Part shown: in pieces, positions 24,160 to 31,115 of the stretch
How the letters are laid out: each line of letters starts with the position of its first letter
Numbering within the stretch: position 1 is the first letter of the stretch
Made by a program: the position numbers and the translations under genes
NCBI GenBank assembly: GCA_964447175.1
Contig: CAYURP010000030.1
Span: 1 to 32,054 of the forward strand
Direction of reading: 5' to 3'
Origin: CAYURP01 sp964447175
GTDB lineage: Bacteria > Zixibacteria > MSB-5A5 > SM23-73-2
Length of the DNA stretch: 32,054 bases
The notes under the pieces: model-generated
Database searches by the model: none
What the model was told of the DNA's origin: nothing
The model's input: the letters and a program-made list of their open reading frames with translations, nothing else

Positions 24160-24185
24160 AAAAAACTCCAACAAAGAGGTTTTTT
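24160..24185 (+). terminator. Terminator-like A/T hairpin
   Basis: AAAAAACTC pairs with GAG-TTTTTT around a seven-base loop, with one bulged G. The stem is AT-rich, so termination strength is doubtful, but it lies between the radical SAM operon and the promoter of the next gene. Its T run overlaps the -35 region of that promoter. Confidence 0.35.
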
Positions 24186-24187
24186 AT

Positions 24188-24216
24188 TTGACCTTATCCC
24201 GGAAGGAGAATATATT
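24188..24216 (+). promoter_or_regulatory. Sigma-70-type promoter of spermidine-synthase-like gene
   Basis: TTGACC at 24188-24193 (five of six) and TATATT at 24211-24216 (five of six) are 17 bp apart. Transcription would start near 24223, so repeat copy C (24230-24281) would be transcribed at the start of the roughly 85-nt leader and could fold there. Confidence 0.6.
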
Positions 24217-24229
24217 GATTGATGAAAAT

Positions 24230-24281
24230 GTAGGTAGAGATTTATCTGTGCAAAAAAGCACGAATAAATTCGTGCCTACAG
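24230..24281 (+). repeat. GTAGG/TAGGCAC palindromic repeat, copy C, in the leader
   Basis: The unit runs from GTAGG to CCTAC with inner arms GATTTATCTGTGC and GCACGAATAAATTC, separated by six A residues. It is the best-preserved long imperfect hairpin of the three copies. It ends 27 bp before the ATG at 24309. Confidence 0.85.
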
Positions 24282-24308
24282 TTTACCAGTCAATAAATAT
24301 CTTGTAGG

Positions 24309-26597
24309 ATGAATTTGAATAAAACCCGTTTTATTTTTGCCTGCCTGGTCTTAGGTTTTTCCTCAATGGTTTCCCAGATCGTTCTTTTAAGGGAGATGAT
24401 CGTCTCCTTTTATGGGAATGAGCTCTCCTTAGGGGTGATGCTTTTTGTCTGGCTGTTCTGGGTGGGAATAGGGAGCAGGTTGGGAAACTCACTTTACCCC
24501 AAAAAGGAAAGAAATTTTCGCAATCTTTTTTTCTGGTATTTCCTGGTTGCCTTTGTAATTCTGGCTACACTTATGGGTATCAGGTGTTCAAAAATAGTAT
24601 TGGGCATAATGCCCGGCGAGGTGGTCGGGTTTATGCCTATGCTTTTTTTCTCCTTTGTGGTAATGGCTCCCCTGTGTATTCTCTGGGGTATAATTTTTGT
24701 TCTCAACTCCAGATTCTGGAGAATCGAATCCGAGGTTTCTTCTCTGGTCACCCGGGTTTATTTGTGGGAATCCCTGGGCGCAGGGATAGGAGGGCTTTTA
24801 ACCACTTTTCTGTTCATTCCCTCTTTTTCAAACCTGGATATACTGGTTTTGGTCTGGATGGTTAATCTTCTATTAGCACTGTTCCTCTTCTTTAACTCCG
24901 CAAAGCTGACCAGAAGTATAATTATCTCTTGCGGGATAGTAGTTTTATTTTTTGCTTTCTTTTTAACTAATGCCGGTGTTTCACTGCAGGACTTTTCCCT
25001 GAAAAAGCTCTGGAAGGGATTGCCCGTGGTTCACTCTGAGGATACCATATACGGAAATATCGCTGTTATCAAAAAGGAGGAACAGATCACTTTCTACGAG
25101 AACGGGCTTTTGCTTTTCTCCTTTCCGGATGAGTTCTCTGCTGAGGAAGCGGTTTTGTTTGCCCTTTCCCAAAAGACCGATCCCCAATCACTCCTTTTGA
25201 TAGGTGGAGGAATGGGAGGTGCCATTACCCAGGCTCAAAAATATAAAAACCTGAAAATAGATTATGTGGAACTGGATCCCAGGCTGATTGAACTGAGTAA
25301 GGACTTCTTACCTCAAAAGGAGATAAACTCGTTAAAAAAAGCAAATCTGAAATTTCAGGACGGGAGATTATATGTGAAGGAGAAATGCAGCAGGGGAGAC
25401 CTTTTATATGATGTTATCGTCTTGAATCTGCCAGACCCCTATACAGCTATGCTTAACCGGTTCTACACCTCGGAGTTTTTTGGGATGATAAAAAAGATGC
25501 TCAGAGAGGATGGTGTTTTCTCCTTTCGGGTTACCTCCCAAATAAATTACCTTTCTCATGAGCAGAGTTTATATTTATCCAGTCTCTATCGCACCCTGAA
25601 GGAAAGTTTCAAAAATGTAGTCGTCCTTCCGGGTAACAACAGCATTTTTTTATCATCTCCTCAAGGAGAACTCCACACTGACTGGAAGGAGATTGTTGGG
25701 AATCTTAAAAAGGATTCCATCCAGACCCTTTTTGTATCAGAATATTTTTTACCCGATCGTCTTTCACCCCAGAGGTTAGAATACCTGAAAAGCTCAATTC
25801 TCTCTCAGAATGGAAAAATAAACTATGATCTTTCACCTATCTGTTATTTCTACAATACTATTCTCTGGAGCTCGCTTTTTCAATCGGCGGAGAAGCCTTT
25901 TTTCTTATGGTTGGAAGATGTTCCCAGGTTCTTTTATCTGTTGGTTCCTTTTCTAATTACTTTCATTTTATTTTACATCCTTTACAAAAGCAAATCCAAG
26001 CGTTCCAATTTAGCCCTATCTGCAATTTTTATGGCTGGATATGCCAGTATCTTTCTGGAGATAATAGTTTTACTGGGATTTCAGATTTTCTACGGGTACA
26101 TTTATTCTAAAATGGGATTAATCCTGACCTCTTTCATGCTGGGATTAGCACTGGGAGCTTATATATCGAAAAAAAAGGCAGAGAAGAGGGAGTTGAATTT
26201 CAGGTTTCTCTCCGGAGTTCAGTTGGTCCAGGTTATCCTTCCTCTGGTTTTGCTGCTTTTAATCAATTTCTTTTCAAAGGTTATGGTTAACGAGTTATGG
26301 ATTGAGATTTCGCTTTTATCTCTAATGGCTTTTTGTGGAATAATCGGAGGTTTAGAATTCACAGCAGCTAATTATCTCTATTTTAAGGAGAATAAAAGAA
26401 AAAAGGCGGGAACAGGATATTCAATCGATCTATTGGCTTCAGCAATAAGCTCGATTTTGGTGAGCGCTATTTTGATTCCCCTTTTGGGAATTCCACTAAG
26501 CCTGTGGGGTTTAGTCCTGATAAATATAGTCTGCTTTGGTTTTCTTCTGTTTTTGAAAAGGGGGTATCAGGTTAAGGCTCCTGAGTCCTGCACATAA
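24309..26597 (+). CDS. Membrane protein with degenerate spermidine-synthase domain
   Basis: The 762-aa protein has an N-terminal membrane domain of about six helices (1-225), a soluble spermidine-synthase-like domain (about 245-480), and a second membrane domain of about seven helices (about 525-755). The Rossmann motif is present as LLLIGGGMGG, followed by VELDPRLIELSKDFLP and DGRLYV. In aminopropyltransferases the glycine loop is normally GGGDGG and the catalytic block DSSDP; here they read GGGMGG and N-L-P-D-P, so the first catalytic Asp is Asn. The substrate-binding YHE region is replaced by AEE. Canonical spermidine synthesis is therefore doubtful. Such fused proteins are known from many bacteria but lack an assigned function. 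Confidence 0.82.
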   Translation: MNLNKTRFIFACLVLGFSSMVSQIVLLREMIVSFYGNELSLGVMLFVWLFWVGIGSRLGNSLYPKKERNFRNLFFWYFLVAFVILATLMGIRCSKIVLGIMPGEVVGFMPMLFFSFVVMAPLCILWGIIFVLNSRFWRIESEVSSLVTRVYLWESLGAGIGGLLTTFLFIPSFSNLDILVLVWMVNLLLALFLFFNSAKLTRSIIISCGIVVLFFAFFLTNAGVSLQDFSLKKLWKGLPVVHSEDTIYGNIAVIKKEEQITFYENGLLLFSFPDEFSAEEAVLFALSQKTDPQSLLLIGGGMGGAITQAQKYKNLKIDYVELDPRLIELSKDFLPQKEINSLKKANLKFQDGRLYVKEKCSRGDLLYDVIVLNLPDPYTAMLNRFYTSEFFGMIKKMLREDGVFSFRVTSQINYLSHEQSLYLSSLYRTLKESFKNVVVLPGNNSIFLSSPQGELHTDWKEIVGNLKKDSIQTLFVSEYFLPDRLSPQRLEYLKSSILSQNGKINYDLSPICYFYNTILWSSLFQSAEKPFFLWLEDVPRFFYLLVPFLITFILFYILYKSKSKRSNLALSAIFMAGYASIFLEIIVLLGFQIFYGYIYSKMGLILTSFMLGLALGAYISKKKAEKRELNFRFLSGVQLVQVILPLVLLLLINFFSKVMVNELWIEISLLSLMAFCGIIGGLEFTAANYLYFKENKRKKAGTGYSIDLLASAISSILVSAILIPLLGIPLSLWGLVLINIVCFGFLLFLKRGYQVKAPESCT

Positions 26598-26655
26598 TTT
26601 TGATACCCAATAAGCATCTTGCGTATTTCCAAGTAATTATTAGACTTAATTATGT

Positions 26656-26671
26656 CATTTAAAGTTAAATG
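26656..26671. promoter_or_regulatory. Perfect inverted repeat upstream of S41 protease promoter
   Basis: CATTTAA-AG-TTAAATG is a 16-bp perfect palindrome about 60 bp before the -35 box of the S41 protease gene. It may be an operator. The surrounding 213-bp gap (26598-26810) is AT-rich and shows no gene. Confidence 0.3.
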
Positions 26672-26732
26672 TTAAGTTTTAATGCAAAGGCAAGTGTGAG
26701 AAAAAAATACACCTTTTAAGTCTGAAATAGTG

Positions 26733-26760
26733 TTGACAAAAGGTTTCTTTATATTAAATT
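26733..26760 (+). promoter_or_regulatory. Sigma-70-type promoter of S41 protease gene
   Basis: A perfect TTGACA at 26733-26738 is followed after 16 bp by TAAATT at 26755-26760. It lies 51 bp before the ATG at 26811. It would be inside the coding sequence if the upstream GTG at 26730 were used, which argues against that start. Confidence 0.6.
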
Positions 26761-26810
26761 ATAAGTGTAAAGGATTTTTCCTTAATCCTAAACATCGGAG
26801 GAAAAATATT

Positions 26811-28499
26811 ATGAGAGGTGACAAGAAATATGGGTTCATAGGGGTTATAGTTGCCATTCTATCCATTTTCATAATCTGGATAGTCGGGTTTGGGCAGGTG
26901 TCTGAGAGGGTGGTCGAGGCAAAAGATGAAAAGGACACCATGTTCGAATACGTGCAGCTGATCAACGCAGTTGCCTGGAACATAGAAGCTAAATATGTGG
27001 AGGAGGTGGACCTCAAGGAGCTGGTCTACTCGGGAATCAGGGGGATGCTGGACATTCTGGATCCTTTTTCTGATATGAAGGATAAGGAAGCCTATGAGCA
27101 ATTGATGGAGGTGACTCACGGAAAATATGAAGGTCTGGGCATGGCAATTGCATTAAGGAATGAGGTAATTACGGTAATCTCCCCCATTGAGGGGACTCCA
27201 GCATACAGAAAGGGTATCAGAGCCGGGGATAAGATCGTAGAGATCGATAGCCAATCCACCATTGGAATGGACACAGAAGGAGCTGCCAAGTTGATGCGAG
27301 GACAAGCCGGGACAAAGGTGCTCCTGAAGATAAAAAGGGAGGGCTTGTTGGAACCTCTGGAATATGAACTGGAGCGGGCTGTGATCCAGCTGAAAAATGT
27401 TCCCTACTATGGTGTGGTGGAGGATAACATCGGATACATTAGATTGTCCAGGTTCTCCGAGGAGACAAGCAAAGAGCTAAAGGATGCATTAAATAGTCTG
27501 AGAAACAAAAATCTGCAGGGGTTGATACTGGATCTGAGAAGTAACGGTGGAGGACTTTTAAGTCAGGCGGTGGAGACGGCCGACCTTTTCCTGGAAAAGG
27601 ACAAGCTCATTGTCTATACCCAGGGCAGAAAACAGGAGAGAATAAGAGAGTATTTATCCCAGGGTGGGACACTCTATGACCATGGACCCCTGGCTGTGCT
27701 GGTGGACGAGGGCACGGCTTCAGCTTCGGAGATTGTGGCCGGCGCTATTCAGGATTGGGATAGAGGTGTGATCATAGGCCAGACAACTTTTGGCAAGGGA
27801 CTGGTACAGCAGGTGTTTGAGATGCCCAAAGATGTGTATTTAAAACTGACCATTGCCAAGTATTATGTTCCCAGCGGAAGGTGCATACAAAGACCTGAAA
27901 GATCTAAAAAACATCCTTCCTTAAATGAAAAAGCAGAAGAGGACAGCCTGGAAAAGGAAACTTTCTATACCACTGGAGGAAGGAAGGTGTACGGAGGAGG
28001 GGGAATCGTTCCCGACGTGGTCTGTGAACAGGAGGAGCTCAAGCCCATAGAGATAAATCTGGAACGGAAACAGGTCTTCTTCGATTTCGCTGTGGAATAT
28101 ATCTCCAGGAATAAGAATATCACCAGGGATTTCGAGGTAACTGATGAGATTCTGGCAGAGTTCAAGGAATTTCTAAAGGAAAAGGATTTCACCTACCGGA
28201 CCTATGTGGAGATGCAGCTGGATACTCTGGAGAAAACAATAAAAGCTCAGGAAAAAACCGAGCTTTACATCAGCCAAATAGATGCCATGAAAAACACGAT
28301 TGAACAGGAAAAGAAACTGGACTTCGACAAGAGCCTGGACTACATAAGGGATGCGATAAAGAGGGATATTTTAAGAAACAAATTCGGAGAGACAGCAGTT
28401 TATGAGGAGTCCCTGACCAAAAGCGATCCCTGCGTCAGAAAAGCAATTGAAATCCTGACCTCAAAGAACAAATACACCTCTCTTCTGGAAGCAGGTTAA
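26811..28499 (+). CDS. ctpA: S41 carboxy-terminal processing protease (CtpA-like)
   Basis: The 562-aa product is called from ATG 26811, which has GGAGG 9 bp upstream; the longer frame from GTG 26730 would include the promoter and 27 residues without support. One N-terminal membrane anchor (residues 9-29) places it in the periplasm. Domains: helical N-terminal part, PDZ (about 105-175; GLGMAI and PAYRKGIRAGDKI), S41 core with GLILDLRSNGGG at 237-248, catalytic Ser304 in GTASASE and Lys329 in FGKGLVQ, exactly 25 residues apart as in D1-processing proteases. A C-terminal helical segment of about 150 residues follows. It trims or degrades periplasmic proteins. A terminator follows at 28604. Confidence 0.92.
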   Translation: MRGDKKYGFIGVIVAILSIFIIWIVGFGQVSERVVEAKDEKDTMFEYVQLINAVAWNIEAKYVEEVDLKELVYSGIRGMLDILDPFSDMKDKEAYEQLMEVTHGKYEGLGMAIALRNEVITVISPIEGTPAYRKGIRAGDKIVEIDSQSTIGMDTEGAAKLMRGQAGTKVLLKIKREGLLEPLEYELERAVIQLKNVPYYGVVEDNIGYIRLSRFSEETSKELKDALNSLRNKNLQGLILDLRSNGGGLLSQAVETADLFLEKDKLIVYTQGRKQERIREYLSQGGTLYDHGPLAVLVDEGTASASEIVAGAIQDWDRGVIIGQTTFGKGLVQQVFEMPKDVYLKLTIAKYYVPSGRCIQRPERSKKHPSLNEKAEEDSLEKETFYTTGGRKVYGGGGIVPDVVCEQEELKPIEINLERKQVFFDFAVEYISRNKNITRDFEVTDEILAEFKEFLKEKDFTYRTYVEMQLDTLEKTIKAQEKTELYISQIDAMKNTIEQEKKLDFDKSLDYIRDAIKRDILRNKFGETAVYEESLTKSDPCVRKAIEILTSKNKYTSLLEAG

Positions 28500-28603
28500 A
28501 AAATTAAAGTTAAAAATTAAAAATTATGAATTAAGACATTATATCTTGATTTAATAGAATTCCGTTAATGATTTGATTTTTCTTCAAAATCGAATGTTTT
28601 AAG

Positions 28604-28634
28604 AACTCTCTCGATTTTCAGGAGAGAGTTTTTT
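28604..28634 (+). terminator. Rho-independent terminator
   Basis: A perfect nine-pair stem AACTCTCTC / GAGAGAGTT with a nine-base loop is followed by a run of six T residues that begins in the stem. It lies 105 bp after the S41 protease stop and closes that transcript. Confidence 0.85.
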
Positions 28635-28784
28635 GTTTATACTTTTTTTACGCTGTATGCATGACTTTTTCTTGTGAGAAGCAGGATTTTTAAAAGCATT
28701 TGCATATTAAATAAAGTAGTTTTAAATCGGAGCAAGATATGTCTTTATTCTGCCGATAAAAATTATAGGAGCCAAAGAAATTTC
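28635..28784. other. Gene-free AT-rich intergenic stretch
   Basis: With the terminator before it and the promoter after it, this is the main part of the 332-bp gap 28500-28831. It is AT-rich with scattered T runs. I see no ORF, convincing RNA structure or repeat in it. One GG-N10-GC match at 28684-28697 lacks the flanking sigma-54 consensus. Confidence 0.6.
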
Positions 28785-28812
28785 TTGCTAAAGGAAAAAA
28801 AGAAATTATAAT
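28785..28812 (+). promoter_or_regulatory. Sigma-70-type promoter of response regulator cluster
   Basis: TTGCTA at 28785-28790 (four of six) and a perfect TATAAT at 28807-28812 are 16 bp apart. Transcription would begin near 28819, just before the AGGAG ribosome-binding site at 28821-28825, so the leader is about 13 nt. It probably drives the four-gene signalling cluster that follows. Confidence 0.6.
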
Positions 28813-28831
28813 TCTACTTGAGGAGCAATAG

Positions 28832-29338
28832 ATGGCTCAGGAGAAAATATTAGTCATAGATGATGAGCTTTTCGTGAGAGAATTGCTACAGGAATTCCTG
28901 AGCAAGGAGGGGTATAACGTGTACCTGGCGGAAAGCGGGGAGAAAGCTATAAACCTGATTAAAACCAATCGGGTGGAGATAGCTTTAATAGATCTAAAGA
29001 TGCCGGGGATGGACGGGATCTCCACCTTAAAAGAGATTAAAAAAATAGCTCCTGAAACCATAGCCGTGATACTAACCGGCTATCCTACCATCGAATCATC
29101 TATCGAGGCTTTACGCAGCGGGGCCTACGATTACGTGGTCAAGCCCTTTAAGTTAAATGACCTTAAAAACACAATCGAGAAGGCACTGAATGAATACCGA
29201 TTGAAATCGGAGATCGGACAATTAAGGAAAAAAATCCAGACTCTGGAGGAACAGCTTAAAGAGTATCAAAAGGCGGGCAAGAAATCTCCCTCTGAGAAAA
29301 ACATCGACCAGGTAGGTGGAGATAATCCACAAAAGTAA
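28832..29338 (+). CDS. Single-domain response regulator with coiled-coil tail
   Basis: The 168-aa product has a complete receiver domain (1-122) with Asp10-Asp11, phosphorylated Asp54 in LIDLKMPGMDG, Thr near 83 in LTGYP and Lys105 in VVKPFK. A short coiled coil (about 122-150, IGQLRKKIQTLEEQLKEY) and a disordered charged end follow. There is no output domain, so it acts by protein-protein contact, like CheY or a phosphorelay intermediate, or by dimerising through the coil. AGGAG precedes the ATG. It heads a cluster with a kinase and a sigma-54 activator, and may share their phosphate. Confidence 0.88.
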   Translation: MAQEKILVIDDELFVRELLQEFLSKEGYNVYLAESGEKAINLIKTNRVEIALIDLKMPGMDGISTLKEIKKIAPETIAVILTGYPTIESSIEALRSGAYDYVVKPFKLNDLKNTIEKALNEYRLKSEIGQLRKKIQTLEEQLKEYQKAGKKSPSEKNIDQVGGDNPQK

Positions 29339-29357
29339 ATAATCTACATTCTTTGTA

Positions 29358-29717
29358 ATGCCACTTGATAAAGATCCCTCAGATAATAAAACCTCAGCAC
29401 AAACAAAAGCATCATTTCTCTTAAAGGATTATCAAGATCTGTCCGGGGAATATGATAAGATCCTGAAGATCTCAAATGAGATATTAAATGAGTTAACAAA
29501 AGATAGAAATGAGATCACCCTTTCCCGGCTTCTGGACCGGAAACTGGAGATCGGGAAAAGAATTGAGCTTTTATCAAAGAGAATCGCCAGCCAGGATATT
29601 CGCTCACTTTCCTCTCAAAAATCTATACTGAATGAAGTCAAAATGGAATTGGAGAGAACAAAATCTCTGGCTAACAAACTCTTGGTTCTTGAAAGAAAAA
29701 TAAAAAAAATACTTTAG
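29358..29717 (+). CDS. Small helical protein, possibly FlgN-like
   Basis: The 119-aa product is predicted to be almost entirely helical. The heptad-like stretch YDKILKISNEILNELTKD followed by LDRKLEIGKRIELLSKRI resembles the FlgN/FliT type of flagellar chaperone or a short coiled-coil adaptor, but similarity is only in pattern and length, so no function is asserted. No ribosome-binding site is visible before the ATG; it begins 19 bp after the response regulator stop and may rely on coupling. The position, between a receiver protein and an FlrB-like kinase, suggests a role in the same signalling unit. Confidence 0.55.
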   Translation: MPLDKDPSDNKTSAQTKASFLLKDYQDLSGEYDKILKISNEILNELTKDRNEITLSRLLDRKLEIGKRIELLSKRIASQDIRSLSSQKSILNEVKMELERTKSLANKLLVLERKIKKIL

Positions 29718-29803
29718 ATTGGTTAGATTTAGGTTTGCCTTAGATTAGATTTCAGTTATATTTATGAAAATCAATCTTCTGTCTCCAAAGAGAGGAAGGG
29801 AAG

Positions 29804-31066
29804 ATGATGGAAGAGAAAGAGACAATCGGACTAACGGACAAGGAATTGTCTAAATTTACCTCCTCCTACGCTCATTTCAACAAGATCACTCAAAAACTTC
29901 AGAAAGCCTATAAAGAATTGGAGGAGAGATTTGAGAATCTGAATCTGAAGTTAGAGGAAACCAATAATCAACTTCGCCAGAGCCTGGCAGAAAAGGACAG
30001 GATATCCAATTATCTGAACAATATCCTGGAGAGCTTGAATTCAGGAGTTTTAGCCATAGACCTGAACGGGAGGATAACCCTTTTTAATCGAACAGCAGAG
30101 GATATCCTGGGATATAAAACTCATCAGGTTCTGGGAAAACAATATATAAATATCATGGGCAAGAAGGTGCAAAGGGAACTCACCCCGCTTCATACTTTAA
30201 AAACAGGGGTTTCCCACTTAAACCAGGAAAAGGAGGTTGAAACCGGAAAAGGCAAAAAAATTCCTTTAGGTTTTTCCACCTCTCTTCTGACCGATGGCGA
30301 GGGAAACCACCTGGGTGCGGTGGAGGTTTTCTTCGATCTGACCCATCTTAAGGAGCTGGAACAGGAGGTAACCAGGGTAAAGACCTTGGCTGCCTTAGGA
30401 GAAATGGCAGCTACTGTGGCGCATGAGGTGAGAAACCCTCTGGGAGGGATTGCCGGTTTTGCTGCTCTTCTGGAAAGAGATTTGAAACCTGATGATCCCC
30501 GAAAAAGATTAGTCAATAAAATAATTGAAGGTGTAGAGATTTTAAATCGATTGGTGATAAATCTTTTAAACTACACTAAAGCAGTTAAACTTAATCCCCA
30601 GAAGCTGGATTTCGTAAAATTCTTAAACGATACCTTAAACTTTTTCCAGATGGACTTATCCTCCCAGAGTGAAAATATCTCCCTACGGAAACACTTTCCC
30701 AAGGAGGAAATCGAATGCTGGATTGATCCGGAGCAATTCCGCCAGGTGATTCTCAACATTCTGCGTAACTCGGTTCAGGCTATGCCCAAAGGCGGAGATA
30801 TCGACGTATACTCAAAGCCGGTTTCCCTGAAGCAGGAAAACAAAGTGATTTTAAAGATTTCTGATAATGGGGAGGGAATGGATAAAAAAACACAGGAGAA
30901 ACTATTTACTCCCTTTTTCACCACCAAAGAAGGAGGTACCGGTCTGGGGCTTCCCACGGTGAAAAAGATCGTGGAAGCGCACAAAGGGAATATAAAAATT
31001 GAAAGCCAACCGGGTAAGGGAACCACTGTAACTTTAAGCTTTCCCAAAAGGGTAAATGACATTTAA
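29804..31066 (+). CDS. Soluble PAS histidine kinase, FlrB/NtrB-like
   Basis: The 420-aa kinase has an N-terminal coiled coil (about 20-66), a PAS domain (about 67-185; ILESLNSGVLAIDLNGRI), HisKA with phosphorylated His207 in LAALGEMAATVAHEVRNPLGGI, and HATPase motifs N-box near 318-326, DNGEG at 354-358 and GTGLGL at 378-383. No membrane helix is present, so it senses an internal signal. The GEMAATVAHEVRNPLGGI block is the form typical of FlrB, FleS and FlgS, the kinases that govern sigma-54 flagellar genes. The regulator that follows is of the matching FlrC/AtoC type. Starts at 29804 or 29807 are equally possible; GAGGAAGG precedes both. No flagellar structural genes are in the window. Confidence 0.9.
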   Translation: MMEEKETIGLTDKELSKFTSSYAHFNKITQKLQKAYKELEERFENLNLKLEETNNQLRQSLAEKDRISNYLNNILESLNSGVLAIDLNGRITLFNRTAEDILGYKTHQVLGKQYINIMGKKVQRELTPLHTLKTGVSHLNQEKEVETGKGKKIPLGFSTSLLTDGEGNHLGAVEVFFDLTHLKELEQEVTRVKTLAALGEMAATVAHEVRNPLGGIAGFAALLERDLKPDDPRKRLVNKIIEGVEILNRLVINLLNYTKAVKLNPQKLDFVKFLNDTLNFFQMDLSSQSENISLRKHFPKEEIECWIDPEQFRQVILNILRNSVQAMPKGGDIDVYSKPVSLKQENKVILKISDNGEGMDKKTQEKLFTPFFTTKEGGTGLGLPTVKKIVEAHKGNIKIESQPGKGTTVTLSFPKRVNDI

Positions 31067-31115
31067 TTTCTTTGGAATAAATAATTGATGTTTCTGATTA
31101 TGAAAAGGAGATAAT

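Noticed and set aside
12923..24281. Insertion sequence or transposon
   Set aside because: No transposase or integrase gene is present in the window; repeats look like non-autonomous REP-type elements.
24095..24307. 70-codon frame in the gap before the spermidine-synthase-like gene
   Set aside because: It runs through two copies of the palindromic repeat, has no ribosome-binding site and includes the promoter; the translation has no domain character.
28684..28697. GG-N10-GC spacing suggestive of a second sigma-54 promoter
   Set aside because: Flanking bases do not fit TGGCAC/TTGCA, and a better TATAAT promoter lies nearer the gene.
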